Below are positions 44,171 to 52,538 of a stretch of 64,000 bases of DNA, one piece after another. Below the pieces are notes generated by a model. That model worked only from the letters and a program-made list of their open reading frames with translations, ran no database searches and had not been told where the DNA came from. This stretch comes from Bradyrhizobium sp. JYMT SZCCT0180. GTDB lineage: Bacteria > Pseudomonadota > Alphaproteobacteria > Rhizobiales > Xanthobacteraceae. The stretch spans positions 1 through 64,000 of the forward strand of contig NZ_JAFCLZ010000013.1 of assembly GCF_018130165.1 (NCBI RefSeq). The letters run 5' to 3'. The stretch's first letter is position 1. Each line of letters opens with the position of its first letter. The translations under genes were made by a program, and so were the position numbers.

Positions 44171-44686
44171 ATGACCCTGAAAACACTCTTGACGCTGTCC
44201 GTCAGCGTGACGCTCGCAACGATTTCCCTGGCGCCGACGGCGGTGTTTGCGCAATTCCCCGGTCCTCCTCCAATGGGGCCGGGCGGTCCGCCGCCGATCG
44301 CGGCCGGCGGTCCTCCGGCGTTCGGAGGTCCGCCTCCGATGGGGCCTGGCGGTGCGCCCCGTGCCGGATTCGGCGGTCCGGCTCCCCGACTGGGCGCCGG
44401 CGCTGGTCCTCGCGGAGATTTAAGAGCGCTTGGCGGCGTACACGCTGGCGGTCGTGACGGACCCGCGGTTGCTCGCTCGGTCCAGGCTCGCTCTGCATCG
44501 GTCAGCTACAGCCGTTCCGGAAGCTTCAGCCATGGTTATGGCGGGCGGCGATACGGTTACGGTGCAGCCTACGCCGCTGGAGCCTATGCCGGCGCTGCCT
44601 ATGGCAGTTCGAACGATGGCTATTATTCCGATAGCGACTGCTACCACGTCTACAAGCGCCACAGACGCATTCTTGTTTGCAACTAG
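44171..44686 (+). CDS. Exported Gly/Pro-rich protein
   Basis: 171 residues, 12 bp after the RND gene. Signal peptide TLLTLSVSVTLATISLAPTA, then repeated GPPPMGPGGPPP-type segments, a Tyr/Ser-rich stretch (GYGGRRYGYGAAYAAGAYAG) and a C-terminal CYHVYKRHRRILVCN with a possible disulfide. I recall such tails in rhizobial hypothetical surface proteins. Being last in the operon, it may be a periplasmic accessory, but no function is known. Confidence 0.7.
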   Translation: MTLKTLLTLSVSVTLATISLAPTAVFAQFPGPPPMGPGGPPPIAAGGPPAFGGPPPMGPGGAPRAGFGGPAPRLGAGAGPRGDLRALGGVHAGGRDGPAVARSVQARSASVSYSRSGSFSHGYGGRRYGYGAAYAAGAYAGAAYGSSNDGYYSDSDCYHVYKRHRRILVCN

Positions 44687-44887
44687 CGGGCGGGACGGGC
44701 CTCACCCTGCGAACACTGGGTGACGGAGACCGCCCGTTCTCCGCTGGGGCTCGAGAGCGCGACGTCAGCAAGGCTGCCGTCGCGCGGGCCCATGGTTCAT
44801 TAAGCCGAAAAGTCATCAGAAGCACGTGAGACAAACGCGTTCGGATCCGGCGGCTTATGGCCGAGACTCAAAAGCACGGAGAGCAAC

Positions 44888-45172
44888 ATGAACAAGACTA
44901 TCGCCTTCAGCACGATTGCCGCGGCGGCACTGGCCGGCGCGACGTTGTTGAGCGCTGCAGAGCCGGTCGCCGCAACAGAGTACGAATACTGCCGAGAAGA
45001 CTATTCGTCGGGCATGCGACAGTGCGGCTTCGACACGGTGGAACAGTGCGTCGCCATGATTTCCGGTTCCGGCGGCAGCTGCGTTCGAAATCCGCTGCTG
45101 TCCGAGGCGAGCGCCTCCTACGTTCGCGCGCCGAAGCGCCACGGCCATACGCATCGTCAACGAGCGGATTAA
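44888..45172 (+). CDS. DUF3551-family exported protein
   Basis: 94 residues: signal peptide (FSTIAAAALAGATLLSAAEP), then YEYCREDYSSGMRQCGFDTV and EQCVAMISGSGGSCVRNPL, the four-Cys pattern typical of DUF3551 proteins that are abundant in Bradyrhizobium. The mature protein should be periplasmic with two disulfides. GGAGAG lies just upstream of the ATG. Function unknown. Confidence 0.8.
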   Translation: MNKTIAFSTIAAAALAGATLLSAAEPVAATEYEYCREDYSSGMRQCGFDTVEQCVAMISGSGGSCVRNPLLSEASASYVRAPKRHGHTHRQRAD

Positions 45173-45492
45173 CCGCCACTGGACCGCGTGGTCTGTTTTG
45201 CGCCAGAACTTTTGCGTGCGAACCGTCAATTGCCTTCCAACCGGCCATGGTCGCGGGGAGTTGCGCCGGCACGCCGATGACTTCATCGATATCAAGCTAC
45301 TGCAACAAAGAGTCGGCCGTGGTCGAGCGAACGGCAGAAGCGCGAGGGATGCTCTCGACCGCTGCGTCCAGGCTGATTGGGCTCCGCGTTTGGTTCCGAG
45401 TGCGTGGCTCGCCAAAATCCAACGACGAACGTGGGAGCTCAATTAGTCGAAGCACGAGCTTGTGAACGTGCCCGCTTGACAGAGCAATTATC
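45173..45492. other. Spacer upstream of patatin operon
   Basis: No supported gene. Its right end contains TTGACA (45476-45481), a likely -35 element that precedes the operator at 45493. Confidence 0.4.
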
Positions 45493-45511
45493 AAACTATA
45501 CGGTATAGTTT
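45493..45511. promoter_or_regulatory. TetR-type operator AAACTATAC-G-GTATAGTTT
   Basis: Perfect 9-bp arms around one base, 84 bp before the patatin start and 11 bp after TTGACA, so it covers the promoter. It is the same palindrome as at 35504-35520. Confidence 0.75.
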
Positions 45512-45594
45512 ATTAAATCGGATCGTTAAGCCCGCTACGACCCGTCCGAGACGGAAAACAGGCCTGGGCAATCGTAAACCAAGAGCACAGAACC

Positions 45595-46746
45595 ATGAAC
45601 TTTCAGCCTCGACCGCACCTCACGACCGTCGACCGGCGACCGCCGTTCGATTGCATAGCGTTGCTCTTACAGGGCGGCGGTGCTCTGGGGGCGTACCAGG
45701 GAGGCGTCTACGAGGCCTTGGCCGAAGCAAACATCCATCCCGATTGGATTGCCGGAATTTCCATTGGAGCGATTAACGCTGCAATTATCGCGGGCAATCC
45801 TCCTAATTCCCGAGTTGACCGGCTTCGCGAGTTTTGGACGCAGGTGACGTTGGACGCGCCGTTCACCGATTTGATGAATAGCGATCACACCCGCAATTTT
45901 CTCAATCAGGTGAATGCGAGCTTTGCGGCGGTGTTTGGCGCAAGCGGATTTTTTTCTGCGCGGCCACTGGCGCCATGGCTGCAAGCGGGTGGAACGCTTG
46001 CCGCCACCAGCATCTACGACACGAGCGCGTTGAAGACGACACTGGAGCGCCTCGTCGATTTCGATCGCATCAACGCCGGTATGACGCGGTTCAGCGCAGG
46101 TGCCGTCAATGTGAGGACCGGTAATCTGGTCTATTTCGACACTGCCACGCATACGATTCGGCCCGAGCACATTCTGGCGAGTGGGGCGCTGCCGCCGGGC
46201 TTTCCGGCGGTCGAAATCGATGGCGAGCATTATTGGGACGGCGGGCTCGTATCCAACACACCGTTGCAATATGTGATCGAGTGTGGCGCCCGTCAGGACA
46301 CGCTTGTGTTTCAGGTCGACCTCTGGAGCGCGCGCGGCCAGATTCCGCGCAATATGGCCGACGTCGTTACGCGCCAAAAGGAAATTCAATATTCGAGCCG
46401 CACGAGAGCGAGCACAGACCAGTTCAAGAGCCTGCATCGGTTGCAACGAGAGCTGGCAGCTCTCTTGAGCAGGCTACCTGAAGACCTGCGCGAGCAAGAG
46501 GATGTCAGGCTGCTCAAGTCGGCTGCCTCTCACAACGTGCATAGCCTCGTCCACCTGATCTATCGCGCGCGGGACTACGAGGGCCACTCCAAGGACTACG
46601 AGTTCTCCCGCCTCTCGATGCAGGATCATTGGCGCGCCGGTTATCACGATGCGCTGCGCACCCTCCGCCATCCCGAGGTGCTGTCCCGCCCGACCAGTGC
46701 GGACGGCGTCTCCACGTTCGATCTTGAGCAGGATGGTCGCGAGTAA
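45595..46746 (+). CDS. Patatin-like phospholipase (DUF3734 type)
   Basis: 383 residues. The patatin core has the oxyanion loop LLLQGGGALGAYQGGV, the nucleophile elbow GISIGAINA (Ser of GxSxG) and the catalytic Asp in YWDGGLVSNTPL. The C-terminal ~120 residues (SSRTRASTDQFKSLHRLQRE … DYEGHSKDYEFSRLSMQDHW) match the DUF3734 tail. Such enzymes often sit in polyhydroxybutyrate-related loci of alphaproteobacteria with the two genes that follow. Substrate could be a phospholipid or a polyester oligomer. Confidence 0.9.
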   Translation: MNFQPRPHLTTVDRRPPFDCIALLLQGGGALGAYQGGVYEALAEANIHPDWIAGISIGAINAAIIAGNPPNSRVDRLREFWTQVTLDAPFTDLMNSDHTRNFLNQVNASFAAVFGASGFFSARPLAPWLQAGGTLAATSIYDTSALKTTLERLVDFDRINAGMTRFSAGAVNVRTGNLVYFDTATHTIRPEHILASGALPPGFPAVEIDGEHYWDGGLVSNTPLQYVIECGARQDTLVFQVDLWSARGQIPRNMADVVTRQKEIQYSSRTRASTDQFKSLHRLQRELAALLSRLPEDLREQEDVRLLKSAASHNVHSLVHLIYRARDYEGHSKDYEFSRLSMQDHWRAGYHDALRTLRHPEVLSRPTSADGVSTFDLEQDGRE

Positions 46747-46775
46747 GCCAAGCCGGTCAGCATAGGAGAATTGAA

Positions 46776-47567
46776 ATGCACGAGAAGGAAGTCGTGAGGC
46801 GGGCGTTCGCGATGCCGCTCACCAATCCGGCCTATCCGCCGGGGCCGTATCGCTTCGTCAACCGCGAATACCTGATCATCACCTATCGCACCGATCCGGT
46901 GAAACTGCGATCGGTCGTTCCGGCTCCACTCGAACTTGATGAACGCGAGGCGCTGGTCAAGTACGAATTTATCCGCATGCCGGATTCCAGTGGTTTTGGC
47001 GACTACACCGAGAGTGGTCAAGTCATCCCGGTGTCGTTCCGCGGTCGCAGGGGCGGCTACACCCACTGCATGTTTTTGAACGATGAGGGGCCGATCGCCG
47101 GCGGCCGGGAGCTCTGGGGCTTTCCGAAAAAGCTCGGTCAGCCGACGCTGCAGACTGAGGTCGATACGCTCATCGGCACTCTGGATTACGGTCCGTTGCG
47201 GGTAGCAACCGGCACGATGGGGTACAAGCACCGCGAAGCCGACCTGGCGCAAGTCAAGACCGCTCTCGAGGAGCCGAACTTCCTTCTCAAGATCATTCCG
47301 CACGTGGACGGCACGCCACGTATCTGTGAGCTTGTCGAATATCGCCTTGAGCAACTTGTCTTGAAAGGGGCGTGGACCGGACCCGCGGCTCTTTCCTTGA
47401 CGCCTCACGCCCTGGCTCCCGTGGCCGATTTGCCGGTTCTCGAGATCGTTTCCGCGATCCACATCCGCGCAGACCTTACCCTGGGGCTGGGCAAGGTCGT
47501 TCACGACTATCTGGAACAGCCGGTTCGACGCCCACTCCGGAGCTACGAGAGAAGTCTGGTCACATGA
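46776..47567 (+). CDS. adc: Acetoacetate decarboxylase
   Basis: 263 residues with the acetoacetate decarboxylase signature GGRELWGFPKKLGQPTL; the Lys pair supplies the Schiff-base Lys and its pKa-tuning neighbour. FVNREYLIITYRTDPVKLRS and YTESGQVIPVSFRGRRGGYT are conserved. It converts acetoacetate to acetone and CO2. Second gene of the patatin operon (29 bp after it). Confidence 0.9.
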   Translation: MHEKEVVRRAFAMPLTNPAYPPGPYRFVNREYLIITYRTDPVKLRSVVPAPLELDEREALVKYEFIRMPDSSGFGDYTESGQVIPVSFRGRRGGYTHCMFLNDEGPIAGGRELWGFPKKLGQPTLQTEVDTLIGTLDYGPLRVATGTMGYKHREADLAQVKTALEEPNFLLKIIPHVDGTPRICELVEYRLEQLVLKGAWTGPAALSLTPHALAPVADLPVLEIVSAIHIRADLTLGLGKVVHDYLEQPVRRPLRSYERSLVT

Positions 47568-47652
47568 TGGACGACCGCGATCGGCTGCGCGAGCCGAAAA
47601 GCAGCTCGGCGTCGAGCCGCAAGGCCGTCACAGTTCAACAAGGAAAAGCGAA

Positions 47653-48441
47653 ATGGATATTCTGAAGGGTAAAGTCGCAGTCGTGACCGGATCGACGAGC
47701 GGCATCGGTCTCGCGTATGCGCTGGCATTCGCAGGCGCTGGCGCCAGCATCGTGCTCAACGGCATTGGGGCACCGGCCGATGTCGAAAAAACGCGGGCTG
47801 CAATCGAGAACGATTACGGGGTGAAGGCTATCTATTCGCCCGCGAATATGGCCGAGCCAACGGAAATCGCCAACATGATCTCGTTTGCCGAGAGGACGTT
47901 TGGCAGCGTGGACGTGCTGGTCAACAATGCCGGCATCCAGCATGTCTCGCCAATCGAGGATTTTCCGGTCGAAAAGTGGGACGCAGTCATCGCAATCAAC
48001 CTCTCCTCCGCGTTCCACGCGATCCGTGCCGTTACTCCCGGCATGAAGCAACGAGGCTGGGGCCGTATCCTCACCACGGCTTCTGCGCATTCGCAGGTCG
48101 CGTCTCCCTTCAAGTCGGCCTATGTCGCGGCCAAGCATGGCATCGTGGGACTCACCAAGACGGTGGCGCTGGAACTCGCCCGGTCGAAGATCACCTGCAA
48201 CTGCATCAGCCCCGGCTACGTCTGGACGCCGCTGGTGGAGAAGCAGATCCCGAACACGATGAGGGCGCGCAACATGGACAGAAATCAGGTGATCAACGAC
48301 GTCCTGCTCGCGGCCCAGCCGACAAAGGAATTCGTCACGGTCGAGCAGGTGGCTTCGCTCGCGCTGTTCCTGTGTGGCGAAGGCGCCGCGCAGATCACTG
48401 GCGCCAACCTCTCTATCGACGGCGGCTGGACGGCCGCGTAG
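47653..48441 (+). CDS. bdhA: 3-hydroxybutyrate dehydrogenase
   Basis: 262 residues, short-chain dehydrogenase. TGSTSGIG binds NAD, NNAGIQHVSPIEDF is typical of bacterial 3-hydroxybutyrate dehydrogenase, catalytic Ser in TTASAHSQVAS and YVAAKHG (Tyr-x-x-x-Lys) are present, and the substrate-loop GYVWTPLVEKQIP includes the Lys and Gln seen in this enzyme. It oxidises 3-hydroxybutyrate to acetoacetate, feeding the decarboxylase. AAGG precedes the ATG. Confidence 0.9.
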   Translation: MDILKGKVAVVTGSTSGIGLAYALAFAGAGASIVLNGIGAPADVEKTRAAIENDYGVKAIYSPANMAEPTEIANMISFAERTFGSVDVLVNNAGIQHVSPIEDFPVEKWDAVIAINLSSAFHAIRAVTPGMKQRGWGRILTTASAHSQVASPFKSAYVAAKHGIVGLTKTVALELARSKITCNCISPGYVWTPLVEKQIPNTMRARNMDRNQVINDVLLAAQPTKEFVTVEQVASLALFLCGEGAAQITGANLSIDGGWTAA

Positions 48442-48558
48442 GCGCGCCGAAATACTCACCGGCTCTTGAAACGCAGCGATAGACCAAGAAGACAACACTA
48501 CCCAACACCTACGACTGCTGCCTACTGAACATCAACCAATTCCTCTGGAGAGAAGATC

Positions 48559-48921
48559 ATGAACAAGCGACTGATCGCGACTGTCATTGGCTGTGCCTGC
48601 CTTACCCTAGCTACGGCTGCCGAGGCCCGAACCTCTTACGACGGTCCCTGGAATCTTACCTTCGTTACACAACGCGGAAGCTGCGATCCGACCTACAATT
48701 TCTCAGTAAATATTAACGACGGCGTTGTGACGCATCCTAATCTGGTGAAGTTTAGCGGGCATGTCGGAAGATCGGGCGCGGTTCGCGCGTCGGTGACCGT
48801 CCACGACAAATACGCATCAGGGTCGGGGAAGCTGACGCGAGACGCCGGCCGCGGAACCTGGAGCGGCCACGCAGGAGGTGGACGCTGCTCGGGATATTGG
48901 ACCGCACAACGAAACAACTAG
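48559..48921 (+). CDS. Small exported protein, intact copy
   Basis: 120 residues. Signal peptide KRLIATVIGCACLTLATAAE, then SYDGPWNLTFVTQRGSCDPT, FSGHVGRSGAVRASVTVHDK and CSGYWTAQRNN. Two Cys in the mature part may pair. A truncated paralogue lies at 10373-10534. GGAGAGAAGATC precedes the start. The DGPWNLTF start recalls small rhizobial beta-rich exported proteins of unknown role. Confidence 0.75.
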   Translation: MNKRLIATVIGCACLTLATAAEARTSYDGPWNLTFVTQRGSCDPTYNFSVNINDGVVTHPNLVKFSGHVGRSGAVRASVTVHDKYASGSGKLTRDAGRGTWSGHAGGGRCSGYWTAQRNN

Positions 48922-49018
48922 GACGCAATCACCCGGAACCTCAAGGGCAGCCCGGGCCGAACCTGCTGTTCCTAGGCTGGGCTGGCGATGGGTCGGCGTC
49001 CCGCCAATTCGGTCCTGG

Positions 49019-49327
49019 TCAGGCCTGTCGGCCATATCTCTCGGTTACCGCCGCCGCGACGAACTTTCTGCGTCCGGCGCTGCCCGGGCTTGTGCCGTGG
49101 GCGGCGCACCAGTCTGGGAATGTGGCGGGGTCGATGTAAACACGCAGCACGACGTGTCCATAGGCCTTGAGCCCCTGCTCCATTTCCTCGGCCATCTTCA
49201 GCCATTCTTTCCAGCTCGGTGGCATCTTATCGCCATCGTCGAAAAGTTGCAGCAACGCTGGATAATCTTCCTCCTTGATCCAATAGGCCCCGACTGCGGG
49301 AGGCGGATTATCCTCGGAATTCGTCAT
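49019..49327 (-). CDS. Conserved-looking hypothetical protein
   Basis: 102 residues, soluble, no signal peptide: WIKEEDYPALLQLFDDGDKM, PPSWKEWLKMAEEMEQGLKA and YIDPATFPDWCAAHGTSPGS. It has good coding character and I recall rhizobial relatives with the W..W…A.E…G..V..V.IDP.TF..WC pattern, function unknown. Confidence 0.7.
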   Translation of the reverse strand: MTNSEDNPPPAVGAYWIKEEDYPALLQLFDDGDKMPPSWKEWLKMAEEMEQGLKAYGHVVLRVYIDPATFPDWCAAHGTSPGSAGRRKFVAAAVTERYGRQA

Positions 49328-49513
49328 ACGTGTTCTCCCAGCAGATGCGGCCTGTCACTGACACGATCGAGACGGGTCGCCCGCCTCGAACTGTCGTAAA
49401 TCAGTGATTCGATCATTGATGAAATTATCTCCGAATCGAAACGCTTCCCTTGCAAAGTCGGGACCGCCGAACTTCCGCGGTATTCCCGGGATGCCGATGG
49501 CGGCGTAGGCATG

Positions 49514-49555
49514 ACAGTTCCTCCGCCATCCCACCCTCCGCGTCGCTCTATAACG
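49514..49555. repeat. Duplicated leader sequence, copy 1
   Basis: TTCCTCCGCCATCCCACCCT then CCGCGTCGCTCTATAACGAG; the second copy at 50300-50341 differs at about five positions. Read on the minus strand both copies lie directly before a start codon and carry the ribosome site. Confidence 0.75.
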
Positions 49556-49571
49556 AGCCAAAGACCATCGC

Positions 49572-49641
49572 GTCAAAACCGTCTTGACCTTTGTTCTCGC
49601 CCAAGCGGCCGTTTTGATCGGCCGCTTGTGGGCGCAAAAGT
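49572..49641. repeat. Dispersed hairpin repeat, copy B
   Basis: Same element as 9433-9499: AAGCGGCCG (49603-49611) and CGGCCGCTT (49619-49627) with a 7-nt loop, preceded by the shared GTCAAAACCG and CTTGACCTTTG blocks. It lies 31 bp beyond the end of the integrase gene. Confidence 0.75.
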
Positions 49642-49672
49642 GACCACCGGCGTGAAAGCCGGTGGTCGACGA

Positions 49673-50296
49673 TTAGAGCTCAATCTGTTCAGCCATATTC
49701 AAGGCGTCGTCCACCTCAATTCCAAGATATCGGACGGTACTCTCCAACTTGGTGTGACCGAGGAGAAGTTGGACTGCGCGCAGGTTACCGGTCTTCCGAT
49801 AAATCTGGGCAGCCTTCGTGCGGCGCATCGAGTGCGTGCCGTAAGATGCTGACTCTAGGCCGATGCTTGAAACCCAGCGATGCACTAGCCGGGCATATTG
49901 GCGGGTTGAAATGTGAGGACTGGCATGAATTCGAGTTGGGAAAAGATACCGGGAACCGGAGGCCCGCGGCGTTGGCAGCCAGGCTTCAACGGAATTCCTC
50001 GACTGCTCCGAGATCTCAAACTGCACTGGTCGCCCTGTCTTCTTTTGGACAACAGTCGCCCGACGCCGCACATTTGTTCCCGAGCAAATGTCGTCCAGTC
50101 TCAGTTTGACCAAGTCACAGGCGCGAAGTTTACTGTCGATTGCTAAATTGAAGATCGCAAGGTCACGCTTTGACCGCGCGATTTCTAGGCGGATTCGAAT
50201 AGACCATACATGCTGGGGCGCAAGAGGCCTCTTCTGACCGACGAGCAATCCTTTGTTCCAAGGTCGTTGGCATCGATCGACGGGGCGTGCGGGCAT
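49673..50296 (-). CDS. Tyrosine recombinase / integrase
   Basis: 207 residues from ATG 50296, which follows GGAGG by seven bases. The C-terminal catalytic domain is complete: Arg in DSKLRACDLVKL, Lys in VVQKKTGRPVQFEI, the H-x-x-R box in YGTHSMRRTKAAQ, the second His in LLLGHTKLEST and the nucleophile Tyr in STVRYLGIEV. The N-terminal SAM-like core-binding domain is reduced to ~60 residues. It may be a stand-alone resolvase-like protein or a relic of an element; no attachment site was identified. Confidence 0.8.
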   Translation of the reverse strand: MPARPVDRCQRPWNKGLLVGQKRPLAPQHVWSIRIRLEIARSKRDLAIFNLAIDSKLRACDLVKLRLDDICSGTNVRRRATVVQKKTGRPVQFEISEQSRNSVEAWLPTPRASGSRYLFPTRIHASPHISTRQYARLVHRWVSSIGLESASYGTHSMRRTKAAQIYRKTGNLRAVQLLLGHTKLESTVRYLGIEVDDALNMAEQIEL

Positions 50297-50299
50297 ATG

Positions 50300-50341
50300 G
50301 GATCCTCCGCCATCCCGCCCTCCGCGTCGCTCTATCGCGAG
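50300..50341. repeat. Duplicated leader sequence, copy 2
   Basis: Second copy of the repeat at 49514-49555, 786 bp away and in the same orientation, immediately upstream of the integrase start. Confidence 0.75.
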
Positions 50342-50449
50342 CAAATGACTTTAGTGCTTACTAAGCATTCAGGCGTTGCCCCCGTGTCCGCTCACGACCG
50401 ACCGCTTTTGGCTACTTTTTGTTTTGCCCCTAAGCTGACATGACTGCGG

Positions 50450-51205
50450 CTAAAGCTCGCTCGAAATGAACTGCTTGAATTCGGCAGTCTGCGGCCGCGC
50501 GAACAGCTCCGACGTCGCCCCGCTTTCCCAAATCTTTCCCCGGTGCATGAAAACGACCTGGTTTGCGACCTTACGTGCGAAACCCATCTCATGGGTGACG
50601 GTGATCATCGTCATGCCGCGTGTCGCGAGATCTTCCATGACGGCGAGCACTTCTGCTGTCAGTTCGGGATCAAGCGCCGAAGTCACCTCGTCGAAAAGCA
50701 TGACCTGGGGGGATAGGGCGAGCGAACGTGCAATGGCGACCCGCTGCTGCTGTCCGCCGGACAACTGCTCGGGATAAGAACTGATCTTGTCGGTTAGCCC
50801 GACGAGGCGCAGCACCTCGGCAGCTTTCGTCTGCGCCGCGTCCCTTGGCTGCTTTTTCACCAAGGTCAGCGCCAGCGTGATATTCCGCTCCACCGTGAGA
50901 TGCGGGAAGAGGTTGTAGCCCTGAAAAACCATGCCGACATCGTGGCGCAACTGCGCCCGTGCGGCCTTGCCGGGCCGGCCGACTTCGTGGCCGCAAACTT
51001 CGATCTTGCCGGCCTGGATCGTCTCGAGCCCTGCGATGCAACGCAACAGCGTGCTCTTGCCGGATCCGCTCCGGCCGATGATGGCCACGGTCTGGCCACG
51101 CGCCACGTCGAGGCTCACGCCGTCCAGAACGCGCAACGTCCCGAACTCCTTCACCACGCCCGTAACCTGCACGACGGTGGCGCTAGTGGCTGGCGCGGCC
51201 TGCAT
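50450..51205 (-). CDS. ABC ATP-binding protein, polar amino acid type
   Basis: 251 residues from ATG 51205 (GGAG five bases upstream), overlapping the permease end by 23 bp. GRSGSGKSTLLRCI is Walker A, VFQGYNLFPHLTV the Q-loop, LSGGQQQRVAIARSLAL the signature, MLFDEVTSALDPELT Walker B and TVTHEMGFAR the switch His, as in HisP/GlnQ proteins. Last gene of the GntR operon. Confidence 0.92.
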   Translation of the reverse strand: MQAAPATSATVVQVTGVVKEFGTLRVLDGVSLDVARGQTVAIIGRSGSGKSTLLRCIAGLETIQAGKIEVCGHEVGRPGKAARAQLRHDVGMVFQGYNLFPHLTVERNITLALTLVKKQPRDAAQTKAAEVLRLVGLTDKISSYPEQLSGGQQQRVAIARSLALSPQVMLFDEVTSALDPELTAEVLAVMEDLATRGMTMITVTHEMGFARKVANQVVFMHRGKIWESGATSELFARPQTAEFKQFISSEL

Positions 51206-51839
51206 TGGCTCTCCTTTCGAGGAAACGGCTGGCCAGCGACAGCGGGTAGCACATCGCAAAATAGATTGCGGCCACGATACAGAAGATGATGAAGGGTTCG
51301 AAGGTCGAGTTGTTGACGATTTGGCCTGCGCGCGCGAGCTCGACAAAGCCGACCACGGAAGCCAGCGACGTATTCTTCACGATCTGGACCATGAAGCCCA
51401 CAGTCGGCGGAATCGCCATTTTGAAGGCTTGCGGCAATATCACATAGGCATATTGCTGGAAGCGATCGAGACCGAGACAATCGGAAGCTTCCCACTGCGT
51501 GCGCGGCACCGCCTCGATGCAGCCACGCCAAATCTCACCAAGAAAGGCGGCGGCATACAACGTCAGCGCCAAGCCGGCCGCGACAAGCGGCGCCAGCTTG
51601 TAGCCGAGGATGCCGAGGCCGAAATAGGTCAGGAACAGCAGGATCAGAAGTGGCGTACCCTGGATGAGCTGGATGTACCCGCCGGCGACGATGCGCAGCG
51701 CGTGGCTCGGCGAGACCCGCATCAGCGCGATCGGCAGACCGACGAGGGCGCCGCCTGCGAACGCAATCAGGGACAGCAGCACCGTCCATTGCGCCGCCAT
51801 GACGAGATACCAGACGTGGTGGGCGCTAAGCTGGATCAT
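51183..51839 (-). CDS. ABC permease, polar amino acid type, 1
   Basis: 218 residues with HisM-type features: YIQLIQGTPLLILLFLTYFG near the first third and EIWRGCIEAVPRTQWEASDC LGL, the EAA loop. Five membrane helices. Pairs with the permease at 51836, which overlaps it by 4 bp. Confidence 0.9.
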   Translation of the reverse strand: MIQLSAHHVWYLVMAAQWTVLLSLIAFAGGALVGLPIALMRVSPSHALRIVAGGYIQLIQGTPLLILLFLTYFGLGILGYKLAPLVAAGLALTLYAAAFLGEIWRGCIEAVPRTQWEASDCLGLDRFQQYAYVILPQAFKMAIPPTVGFMVQIVKNTSLASVVGFVELARAGQIVNNSTFEPFIIFCIVAAIYFAMCYPLSLASRFLERRANAGRASH

Positions 51840-52519
51840 AGCGCGGTGCCCAGCCGCCGGCGGCGCTCGAAGATGATGAGGCCGATGGCCTTGAACGCCA
51901 GCCTGTAGAGAAGCGAAAGAGCGAGATAGATCGCCGCGACGATAATGTAGACCTCGAAGCTGCGATACGTATCGGACTGCACGTTATTGGCGACGGCGGT
52001 CAGCTCCTCGGCCGAGATTTGCGACGTGATCGACGATGCCAGCATGAGAAGTACAAACTGGCTGGAGAGTGCGGGATAGACCCGCTCGATGGCCGGCAAG
52101 AGAATGACGTGCAGGATCGTCTGAACGCGCGTCAGGCCCAGGCAATCTGCCGCCTCGAGCTGGGTGTGGTGGATGGACTGGATGCCCGCCCGCATGATCT
52201 CCGTCGTGTAGGCGCCCATATTCACCACGAGCGCAATGACGGCGGATGTTTCGGCCGAGAGTTTGAAGCCCAGGCTCGACAGGCCGAAGTAGACGATGAA
52301 TATCTGCACGAGCAGGGGCGTGTTGCGGATCAGCTCGACATAGAAGCCGACCAGGAGCCGCAACACGCGCCCGCCGTAAACCCGGGCGACCGCGCACAGC
52401 GTGCCAACCACGAAGCCGAGGGCGATCGACAGTACGGTGAGCTGAATCGTAAGCCAGGCGCCGTTAAGGAAGGCAGGCCACTTGTCCAGCAGGAACGAGA
52501 AGTCGAACTTGTAGAGCAT
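51836..52519 (-). CDS. ABC permease, polar amino acid type, 2
   Basis: 227 residues, HisQ/HisM-like: FYVELIRNTPLLVQIFIVYF and IMRAGIQSIHHTQLEAADCL carry the family signature. It forms the heterodimeric channel with the permease at 51183. Confidence 0.9.
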   Translation of the reverse strand: MLYKFDFSFLLDKWPAFLNGAWLTIQLTVLSIALGFVVGTLCAVARVYGGRVLRLLVGFYVELIRNTPLLVQIFIVYFGLSSLGFKLSAETSAVIALVVNMGAYTTEIMRAGIQSIHHTQLEAADCLGLTRVQTILHVILLPAIERVYPALSSQFVLLMLASSITSQISAEELTAVANNVQSDTYRSFEVYIIVAAIYLALSLLYRLAFKAIGLIIFERRRRLGTAL

Positions 52520-52538
52520 TGCCGCCAGGCCCTGCCGC

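Larger units (their letters stand above)
49328..49672. other. Repeat-containing spacer
   Basis: Holds one copy of the integrase-leader repeat (49514-49555) and the hairpin repeat (49572-49641). A minus-strand frame from 49512 uses the duplicated leader but its translation shows no family features. Confidence 0.5.

Noticed and set aside
49673..50296. Integrase as evidence for a genomic island with att sites
   Set aside because: No tRNA end or matching direct repeats of att type were found; only the leader duplication is seen.
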